From Leptobrachium leishanense (taxonomy: Eukaryota > Chordata > Amphibia > Anura > Megophryidae), in NCBI GenBank assembly GCA_009667805.1, contig CM019066.1:682001-746000 (forward strand): a stretch of DNA of 64,000 bases, written 5' to 3'. The position numbers were made by a program, and so were the translations under genes. Numbering within the stretch: position 1 is the first letter of the stretch; each line of letters opens with the position of its first letter. The notes below the pieces were generated by a model, which saw only the letters and a program-made list of their open reading frames with translations, was not told the origin of the DNA and did no database searches. Below, piece by piece: positions 56,263 through 64,000 of the stretch.

Positions 56263-56790
56263 ATAATGCCACATTTACTAAAAACATTGCTTTGTGGCTA
56301 TTGTTTACTTAACCTACAGTATTTGTCAGTTAAGGAGGTGGAGGTAATGTTTAGATAGAACAGTGGCCTCCTGCCACCCTTCTCCAGCCTACCGGAGATA
56401 AGATAGGGCAACTGAGTGAACAAAAGCTTCCAATCTACCTCGGGGATCTTTGAATACATCCCCACACTACAATGATTTGAGTCAGTGGCCATTACCACAC
56501 TTGCGGTGGGGCAGTTTACAAAACAAAGATCACAAAACAGATGCACCCAGTGACACTAAAAAAAAAAAAAAAAAAAGGAAGGAAGGAGGAGAAAACCCAA
56601 ATGTAAGATATCAATATCAAAATAAACACAATATGGAAATTTTTGGTGGTAGTGGCCCTCTAGTAGAAGAGTCAATGCACAGTAAACTTGCCAGTATATG
56701 GGATTATGCTCTTTGTTTCTTCCACGGTTTGTCTAATGAAATGAGCTAGTTTCATGTATTTCCTCATTTATACAAACTGTTAGAAATAAA
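56263..56790. other. No supported gene
   Basis: Contains a poly-A run near 56560. Short frames have no recognised domain. Confidence 0.4.
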
Positions 56791-56819
56791 CATGGGAGTT
56801 TGCGTCTGTATCTTTAGTA

Positions 56820-58104
56820 CAATCCAGTGGAGTCTAGCATGTATAAATGCTGGAGGTCGTGGTATCTTATTTTCCTGGGTAGGAACACCCAGTTACGCGA
56901 ACCTTTATATGGCAGGTTGGGAAACCAGCTTTGTCTACGGTTCGCGTGACTGGGCGCTAAGAAGAGTGCCCATATATAAAAAGATATATCGACGATGTTT
57001 TCTTCATATGGAAGGGAGAGGAGGGAGACCTTATTAAATTTTTGGATCAATTAGATAATTCTGATTGGGGCATCAAATTCGAAAAAAGGGGAGTAGGGAC
57101 ATAAATAGCATTTCTGGATTTAGAAATTTATGTAAAAGGAGAATAAGCTACATACCAGAACTTATTTTAAGGACGTTGATGCCAATACTTTTATTGATAA
57201 GACCAGCTGCCATAATGATATTTGGTTAAAAGGAGTTCCGAAAGGTCAACTGACAAGAATCAGGAGAAATTGTTCAGAGATAAAGGAATTTGAACAACAG
57301 GCAGAATCCCTTAAAATGAATTTTATTGATAAAGGGTATGAAGAATATGAATTGGATAATCTTATAAAAGAGTTGAGGGATGTAGACCAAGAAAGTCTTA
57401 TAAAATATAAATTACGAGAAGATACCCCACAAGCTGTCCCATTTATTTGTGAATTTAATAATGACGACCAGCTGATTAAGAGGACTTTTAAAAAATATTG
57501 GCATGTTTTAAAAAAAGATAAAGATCTTGGTCTGATATTGGGTGATAAACCAAGAATCTTTTTAGGGGAGCGAGGAACATTAAAACGAGATTAGTTAAGA
57601 GTAAATGCGAGAGAAAAAGTAGTCCCTAATCATTTTAATTTAAAAGAAGGATTTTATCAATGTGGTCAATGTTTAGCCTGTAGATCCACTGGAAATTCTA
57701 AAACACTTTCGGAAAATTTTCTTAATAAAAAGATTGGAAAAGAGGTTAAAATTAAAGGTATTTTAACATGTTGTACGAAAAATGTCATATACCTATTAGA
57801 ATGTCCGTGTGGCCTTCAATATATAGGACGTACTAGTCGCGCTCTTAATGTAAGAGTATCTGAACACGTGCGGAACATACGAAATCAGTATGAAAAACAT
57901 TCAGTATCGCAGCATTTTAAACTTGCACATAATAGTTGTCCTAAAGATCTGAAGTTTAAAGCTATTAAAAGGGTTAAATCCACTAATAAGGGCAGGAGTG
58001 AGACCACAGTTTTAGGGAGGGAGGAGATGAAGTTTATATTCGATCTAGGTACTATGGCCCCCAATGGCCTCAACGATTTTGAATTGATTCATTTTCTATG
58101 TTAG
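56820..58104 (+). pseudogene. Penelope-like element 2: RT C-terminal part and GIY-YIG nuclease
   Basis: It starts inside the RT with VGTPSYANLYMAGWE (about 56877-56921). The catalytic RYIDDVFFIWKG follows in another frame (about 56984-57020), then FEKRG, FLDLEIYVKGE and the linker frame 57316-57594 (DKGYEEYELDNLIKEL, RTFKKYWHVLKKD). A CGQCLAC-type Cys run and KNVIYLLECPCGLQYIGRTSR (57781-57840) give the GIY-YIG domain, with RVSEHVRNI and a terminal block ending at the TAG at 58102. The RT N-terminus is missing and several stops interrupt the frame. The 3' region continues to about 59790 with a hammerhead-like motif. Confidence 0.88.
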
Positions 58105-58109
58105 TTGTT

Positions 58110-58730
58110 AAATTTCATATGTTAATGGTAATTCATTGTCACTGTCACTTTGATTAAATTAATATAGATGAAATAGGACACTTAATATAATACGTTGTGA
58201 ATAATATATTCACTGATCAAATATGGCTAAAACTGTATTGATGTGGTTTCATATTGAATCCTATCCAGTTCACAAATGCACTTTATTATAACAATAGTCA
58301 TTTATTATGATATACTAAATTAAGGTTGATATTTAATACAAAGCACTTTAATAATAATCCATATGGATATTTGTCACTGATCACTTTATTATTTCAATGA
58401 ATATAAATTAAATAGGGCATTTTAATTAATAAATATGTACACTTTTAGTTTATATGGTTTTATAATTATATAATTAATTTGATATTGCACTTTAATGTAA
58501 ACATCTAAATAATTATTGATTTGAGATTACCATGATTACTATTTATATAAGCAAAGCACTTTAGTATAATTTATTTTGCACTTTATTATCTGATTAAAAT
58601 AAAGTAAATAGGACACTTTAATAATATGTATACTTATTAGCTGAGTTCAATGATACCCATTAATTTGATATTGCACTTTATTGTAAATATTTATATATAT
58701 ATATATATAATAAAAATCCACACTGTCATT
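58110..58730 (+). repeat. AT-rich degenerate tandem repeat downstream of PLE 2
   Basis: Phrases such as TTGATATTGCACTTTA(A/T)TGTAAA and AAATAGGACACTTTAATAAT recur several times about 100-150 bases apart. It ends in an (AT)n run near 58692-58709. Confidence 0.65.
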
Positions 58731-58916
58731 TTGACATAATAGGATTATTGAAACCACTGTAGATGCATAGCCATGTAATTCTGGTTATACTATAAAATTT
58801 AGGATAAAACCGTTGATTCACTATAAATTGGTGTATTATAATATTTACACATAGGTGGCCATAATTTCTATGTTGCGTAGTTTGCACTTTATGTGGATTT
58901 GCTTAGGACAGATTTT

Positions 58917-59435
58917 TTATTATGAATGTATTTCTGAATGAATTGTTCTGCCAGAACATTGATAGTGGAATTGCTCCATTGGATAATGTAAGGAGTATTT
59001 GGGTGATATATGCGCCGATGTGAGGTGCCATGTTTTGGTTTATGTGCGTAGTAGTTGTGGTGCCCAAGATGTGCAGTGAGAGCTGCGCACTAGCGACGCA
59101 CACGTTGTGATGCGTCGGGTTGTGCGCATGAGCAGTTGCGGCGATTTGCCGATTGTGATGCCATATGGTAGAGAATACAATTTATCTATACAGTCAGTGC
59201 AGACTCCATTATGAATGTATTTCTCAACGAACTGTTCTGCTGGAACAATAATGGTGGAATTGCTCCAATATATTGTGTTAAGAAGTACCGGGGCGATATA
59301 TGCGCCGATGCGGGGTGCTAGCATTTGGTCTATGTGCGCAAGATGTGCAGTAAAAGCTGCGCACCTACGACGCACACACTGACACGTCGGGTTGTGCGCA
59401 TGCGCAGTTGCGGCGATTTGCCGATTCAAACGCCA
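58917..59435 (+). repeat. Direct repeat, two units of about 250-290 bp
   Basis: ATTATGAATGTATTTCT, GATATATGCGCCGATG, AGATGTGCAGT, GCTGCGCAC, CGTCGGGTTGTGCGCATG and GCAGTTGCGGCGATTTGCCG each occur once in 58917-59155 and once in 59209-59425. GC-rich cores contrast with the AT-rich surroundings. Confidence 0.9.
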
Positions 59436-59668
59436 AAGGTGGAGACTATAATCCTTTTACAAAATAAAGGTTAACCACCAAGCGTTTCACATTGAGAGAC
59501 AACACAGATACGCAGGAGCCCATTAGGCTGATTAATAAAAGGTCTCATGTGATCTTGTTTTTAATTGTTTGTAATTGTTTTAATGACTTTCATCTGATGT
59601 AAACTGTGAATGATTAAATGGGACATTTTAAACAGTATATAAGGAAGCAGCAGACATAAGACCAGTGA

Positions 59669-59710
59669 TACCAGCTGAAGAAGCTCTGAGGAGCGAAACG
59701 CGTTCTGGTA
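59669..59710 (+). ncRNA. Hammerhead ribozyme-like motif (best formed in the window)
   Basis: Stem I is TACCAG/CTGGTA (6 perfect pairs). The core is CTGAAGA (CUGANGA) and GAAA (59695-59698). Stem II is GCTC/GAGC with a TGAG loop. A self-complementary CGCG (59699-59702) stands in for stem III, and TT (59703-59704) is the potential cleavage dinucleotide. One extra A lies between the core and stem II. AATAAA follows near 59740. Such minimal motifs with short stem III are known in Penelope-like elements. Activity is not established. Confidence 0.7.
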
Positions 59711-59789
59711 ACAATTATTTCTCCTTTTTAAAATGTATTAATAAATTTTAAATGTCTGCTGCTTCTTGATACGTGATTTTAAAGAAGGT

Positions 59790-60865
59790 TTTTTGGAATT
59801 TCCTTTTAAATTCCTGAGCGAAGTCTTGGAGCCAAAGCGGCTCACCTACATGTGAGTGCACCATATTAATTATTTTATTGCACTATACCCTAACGATATT
59901 GCACTAGGGGAGTGCACTGTTTTCTTTCTCCGTGATTTACTGCAGAGGAAAGCTGTTGAAGACCACCACCACATTGGGGGTACATGGGCACCTGAATATC
60001 TTTGAAGACCCACAATAGACATCCATCCTAGAGCCTAGGTTAGGCTCATGAATATGTGAGTAGAATTATTACTTTTCCACCTTCCTCATATGGTGAACCT
60101 GCATATTGCGCAATGATATCTTCTCTCTTCTGTAGAGAGGCCCTATTCAAGAGTGACTTTATTGAGAAGATTGGGAAGAAGCATTGAAGGACATGTATAG
60201 TGCTTTCTCGTATCTCCAGTTCTGTACTGGCGCTCCATTGACTGTTTAACTGCAGGAACACCTATTGCCCATTGGTAATGGGCAGATGTCCCCTCCTTTT
60301 TGTATCGTTCGTATAGTACACAGATAACTATACCACTCAAAACGAACATAGGATTACCTTGGAAGCATGGACATGAGTACACTTAAGGCAGTAATCAAAG
60401 GCTCTTAATTATTGGAGACTGGTCAAATGGATGTATGATGCTCCAATATATGTAGGCAATGTTCCTTTGAGATGGAGGCTTGAAATTTGAATGGCCCCCT
60501 GATTGGCTACATGAAGAACCAGGTGGATAGGGGTAAATCCTACACTCAGTATGGTTGCTCTTGACAAAGCTGGTGGTTTAGGAAAGCAAAATGAATAGAG
60601 TTTTGGTTGTTTTTGGGCCAAAATTCTTAACGGATCAATGTAGAGAACCATTTCTACTCTACTGGATTCTCATTCCTCCACTACCGCAGCATCAGGGATA
60701 GGATAGCTGTCTACAAGTGCTAAACATTGAGGTTTTTGTACAGGGCACCAGAGGCTGGGTGGGCAACGGCATTATATTAAACACATCGCTAAAAATCAGC
60801 CAATCACATGGCAGCAACCCATGGTTTTTTAGGCTTCTAGATGTACTGAAGAGGACTTGAAGTTC
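59790..60865. other. No supported gene
   Basis: Mixed-composition DNA between PLE 2 and the L1-like element. No domain or repeat end was recognised. Confidence 0.4.
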
Positions 60866-60969
60866 AAACCGGGGGGGCGTGGCTTGCCGACTGCCCAAGA
60901 TGGACGCTTGAAAGCGGAGCTCCGAACGGACCCTGCCTACATTGCACTAAATGCACCAAATTCCCCGAC

Positions 60970-62004
60970 ATGGTGAAGGGGAAATCACGAACAACGACTG
61001 CTGGAACCCCAAAGGTAAACACAAGAGCGGAGCCGACACAAGCAGAGGCTTTTTTCACACCCCGCGCTCGGCAGACGCCACGTGAGGAATCTCCCAAGAT
61101 GGCGTCGTCCCCTGCAGACCCGGGCTTCTCACTGCCGGAGCTGGGAGCTGCCACACGGAGAAGCGAGCGTTCCCTGGCCGACATGCCTACCAAAGCTGAC
61201 ATCAGGGAAATCGTATCGGAGGTAAGGGAAGCCCTTCAGCGCGAGATCTCAGGCCTCCGTACGGAAGTAGAGCAGGTGGAGGCACGAGTCAAGGGCCTAG
61301 AACAAGCTGCTGAGCAAGCGGCTCTGTCCCCACAACCTGACAACGGAGATCCCGCCGTCTCTTCAGCCATATGGAGACGCCTGGACGACCTGGACAATCG
61401 GTCCAGGCGCCATAATTTGCGGATCCGGGGAGTGCCAGAACAGGAAACGGCGCTTCGCCGGTACCTATCGAACCTCTTTAATACTATCGTGGGCTCTAAG
61501 ACGGTATCCCCAACGGACCTAGCACGAGCACATAGAGCATTACGCCCACAGCCGGATTCCCCTAATGCACCTCCCAGGGACATCGTGTGCTACTTCACAG
61601 ACTTCGCGCTCAAAGATCATATATATATCAAAGCACGTGCTAAATCATACTGGGCACATGGAGGTTCTGACATTCAAATCTTTAACGACATTTCGCCATC
61701 CACCTTACAAGCCCGCCGAATGTTGCGCCCCATCACGCAGGCTCTCCGTACGGCTGGAATTGCATATAGGTGGGGTTTCCCGCTCTCCCTCTCGGTCAAG
61801 CAAGATGATATCTGGGTGACATTACGCACCCCTGGGGAGGTCCCCATGTTTCTTCGCCGACTGAATCTCCCGGAACTGCCTGTCCCTGACTGGGAAACCT
61901 ATGAATTTCGCCCTCCGGGACCCTCGGGCGCCCTACCACAACGCCGTCAGCGTTTCTCAGGGCATCAATTGCCCTCTGTTGGAGCAGGTAACAGTAAGAA
62001 CTAA
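60970..62004 (+). CDS. L1-type ORF1 protein (RNA-binding chaperone)
   Basis: A 344-aa intact frame. The N-terminus is disordered and basic. Residues about 75-120 (IREIVSEVREALQREISGL, VEARVKGLEQAAEQA) form a coiled coil for trimerisation. Residues about 140-235 begin with RRLDDLDNRSRRHNLRIRGV, the start of the L1 ORF1p RRM. The C-terminal domain follows (SDIQIFNDISPSTLQARR, RWGFPLSLSV). Length and order match vertebrate L1 ORF1p, which coats L1 RNA. ATG 60970 is the first in-frame ATG, about 100 bases after the element start. The intact frame suggests a young copy. Confidence 0.92.
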   Translation: MVKGKSRTTTAGTPKVNTRAEPTQAEAFFTPRARQTPREESPKMASSPADPGFSLPELGAATRRSERSLADMPTKADIREIVSEVREALQREISGLRTEVEQVEARVKGLEQAAEQAALSPQPDNGDPAVSSAIWRRLDDLDNRSRRHNLRIRGVPEQETALRRYLSNLFNTIVGSKTVSPTDLARAHRALRPQPDSPNAPPRDIVCYFTDFALKDHIYIKARAKSYWAHGGSDIQIFNDISPSTLQARRMLRPITQALRTAGIAYRWGFPLSLSVKQDDIWVTLRTPGEVPMFLRRLNLPELPVPDWETYEFRPPGPSGALPQRRQRFSGHQLPSVGAGNSKN

Positions 62005-63655
62005 CAAAAAAAACAAGACTTTATGGCTTTCTTTCGTACTTGAGTCAAGACCGGCACCATACTGCTTATTCTGGACCGACAACGGCTGAAGAGGATGCAG
62101 ATATGGACCGGACTAAATCTAATATGATGAACACTTGCCATTCTCCATTTATGTGCTGGACTCTTGAACATGGAATAGCCACGAGACTGAACGAAAGTGC
62201 AGTGCCGTTATAACTGAATCCTGAGCGAGTGACGGAGGGTCTGAAGATATGGAGGTGGATGTATTCATTCGCATAGGGGGAATATATTTCAAGGTTCCCC
62301 GTTGGTGGCTGCTGAGGGGGAGGGAGGAACAGCGGAATTTTATGGTTAAAATTGTGTTATAATATTAGACCATGTGGTCTTTATATACAATAATATGTAG
62401 AAATAGGGGAACTGCTTTCTTTATGTACATGTGAGGGACACGGGACCAGGAATTCAGATTGGAACGCGGGGTGAAGTCATGCTGCCCACGTTTCAGGTCG
62501 CACTCTCGGGGAGGGATAAAGAACAAGAGCAATACATAACAAAGGGGGAAGGGAGACGAAAGGGGGGGGAAACTAAACCCAAAAAAAAAAAAAAAAATTA
62601 GAATTTTTGTGTTGATAATATGTATGTATATATGGTTTTCTCCTATAACATATACGGAAGCTGTTATATATAGGGGTAAAAATAGGGGGAGAGGGGGGAA
62701 GAGAAGGGAGAAGGGGGGGAAAAAAAATAAAAAAATTTTAGTGGAAGAAATAGGTTAAAAAATTAACAATTAACTGAATGTATATGATTTGCTTACATAA
62801 AACATGTTGGGGACTATTAGTACATTTGGTGGGGGGGTGGGGGAAGGATAAGAGAAAATAAACAGACCAATAAATATATGTCTGTATGTGTATAACATGG
62901 GGGGGGAGAGGGGGAATAAATAACTATTGGGGGGGGGGGAATAAAAAAAATTAAAAAAAATAAGTAAATAAATAAATAATAATGACTAAGCAAATAGTTA
63001 TCTAGGTATATATTCGTACATATATACATCTATGTTTAACGGGAGGGTATATGTACACATGAATATAAATGCTTAACGGAAGGGTATGTCACTGGTTCCT
63101 GCATGCATAAATAGCTTTCAGTTCGACCTCATGACTTTAGTTTTTATCATTATTACTCGCGGGTTTATTGTGACTTTTAGCTACTGAACTGAAGGATATA
63201 TTATGATGTCCATCTCAGTTGCCTTTGGGCTGTACGCAACCGCAGTACCCCTCATGGTCGGGGGATCCTGCTGATACTCTGGGCAGGGTCCGCCATCGGC
63301 TTCTGTTTTTTGGAATAACTTGGTAACTGTGATCCGGTTGCTTGGTTGGTCTTCTTTGGGGAGTTGAACCACACCCTCGAGAGGATAGGTGTAGACACAC
63401 TAGGAGAGCAGCACGAGGTGGTCTTTGGACTGCCTTGGCCCTGATCTCTCTTACTACACTGTAAGCCTCATTGGCCAGTTTTTTCTTTCTCTGGCGCTTT
63501 TTCTCTTTATTCTCTTTCTGTATCTCTTTCTCCACTAACTCTCCGTCTTCCTTCCCCTTATTGCTAAACTTTTATTTTTTACTCTTTGGTATACTCCTAT
63601 TATTTCCCCCTCCCTTTCCTCCCGAACACAGGCGACTGCGACACTTGCTGAGAAC
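62005..63655 (+). other. Inter-ORF spacer of the L1-like element
   Basis: 1.65 kb without an open frame of note. 62520-62950 contains many G-runs (for example GGGGGGGG near 62563, 62899 and 62930) mixed with A-rich stretches. 63430-63600 is pyrimidine-rich just before ORF2. Confidence 0.7.
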
Positions 63656-64000
63656 ATGTACACCTCAGGATCACTAAAACTACTCACATATAATGTACGT
63701 GGCCTGAACACGCCTCAGAAGAGGACAAAAATCCTACGGGAGCTCCGGGCACAGAAGGCAGCGGTAGCCTTTATACAGGAGACGCATTTCCGAGGAGATT
63801 CATCTCCTACTCTACGGGATCGTTTCTTCCCGACCGGTTATTTTAGCAGCTTTACGGGAGGTAAGTCCCGCGGGGTGGCGATCCTGCTAGCTAGAGAGGT
63901 ACCCTTCAAGGAGAAGGGAGTTCAACTGGACCAGAATGGTCGTTTTCTATTTATCAAGGGTACGATTGGAGACACTTTGTACACATTTGCATCCATTTAC
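63656..64000 (+). CDS. L1/Tx1-like ORF2, endonuclease N-terminus (3' partial)
   Basis: ATG 63656 opens 115 codons to the window edge. KLLTYNVRGLNTPQKRTKIL supplies the first Asn of APE-type endonucleases. VAFIQETHF carries the catalytic Glu, and GGKSRGVAILL is the following strand. This is the pattern of L1 and Tx1 endonucleases, which nick target DNA to prime reverse transcription. No lesion is seen in the visible part. Confidence 0.92.
   Translation, partial: MYTSGSLKLLTYNVRGLNTPQKRTKILRELRAQKAAVAFIQETHFRGDSSPTLRDRFFPTGYFSSFTGGKSRGVAILLAREVPFKEKGVQLDQNGRFLFIKGTIGDTLYTFASIY

Larger units (their letters stand above)
60868..64000 (+). mobile_element. L1/Tx1-like LINE (runs off the window)
   Basis: It begins near GGGGGGGCGTGGCTTGCCGACTG, a typical G-rich L1 start, followed by an intact ORF1, a 1.65-kb spacer and the first 115 codons of ORF2. 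The 3' part is outside the window. Confidence 0.85.

Noticed and set aside
61236..61583. Minus-strand frame opposite L1 ORF1
   Set aside because: Shadow of the ORF1 coding sequence.

Overview
The window is eukaryotic and almost entirely transposable-element sequence, most likely from an amphibian (probably a frog). The basis is the combination of CR1 LINEs ending in ACTATGTA-type repeats, an L2-clade LINE with a 2A-like peptide, an L1/Tx1-type LINE, Penelope-like elements (PLEs) with GIY-YIG domains and hammerhead-like motifs, hAT and other short inverted-repeat elements, and AT-rich intergenic DNA. The species is inference. No bacterial gene organisation, rRNA, CRISPR array or clear host housekeeping gene was seen.

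Layout. 1-13.4 kb: the integrase C-terminus of an LTR retrotransposon, then a putative 3' LTR split by an 11.7-kb hAT-like composite (1254-12932) flanked by the 8-bp direct repeat TTGAACAG. The composite carries two full five-exon genes for Myb/SANT-like proteins (predicted 234 and 245 aa), a decayed third copy of exon 1, an inverted fourth copy in a 3' UTR, and a nested hAT-like element filled by a 21-bp minisatellite. 13.9-16.7 kb: remnants of a multi-exon Ulp1/SENP-like cysteine protease gene interrupted by a CR1 fragment and two short inverted-repeat elements. 17.6-18.4 kb: a solo LTR with a 5-bp duplication. 19.4-24.1 kb: exons of another decayed gene, split by a 5'-truncated CR1 whose reverse transcriptase frame is open. 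24.9-31 kb: a large inverted repeat, a pogo/Tigger-like element, a MITE and LTR-like sequence. 31-38.5 kb: mostly unrecognised DNA with PLE, CR1 and SINE fragments. 39-42.7 kb: a longer CR1 (esterase ORF1, endonuclease, reverse transcriptase) almost identical to the copy at 20.5 kb, followed directly by a PLE with inverted terminal arms (42.7-46.7 kb). 47.4-50.6 kb: a hAT MITE, an inverted L2 fragment and a CR1 fragment. 51.4-56.3 kb: an L2-clade LINE preceded by three tandem units of about 431 bp. 56.8-59.8 kb: a second PLE with a well-formed hammerhead-like motif. 60.9-64 kb: an L1/Tx1-like LINE with intact ORF1 and the start of ORF2 running off the window.

How the parts relate. Most coding capacity serves retrotransposition: EN, RT, esterase, ORF1p and GIY-YIG. 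The exceptions are the Myb-like genes, the protease remnant and the decayed gene at 19-24 kb, which resemble accessory genes of DNA transposons. The most notable signals are the two intact multi-exon Myb-like genes inside a composite with no visible transposase, one of them with sense and antisense exon-1 sequence in the same transcription unit; the series of hammerhead-like motifs; and the L2 element with tandem 5' units and a 2A-like motif.
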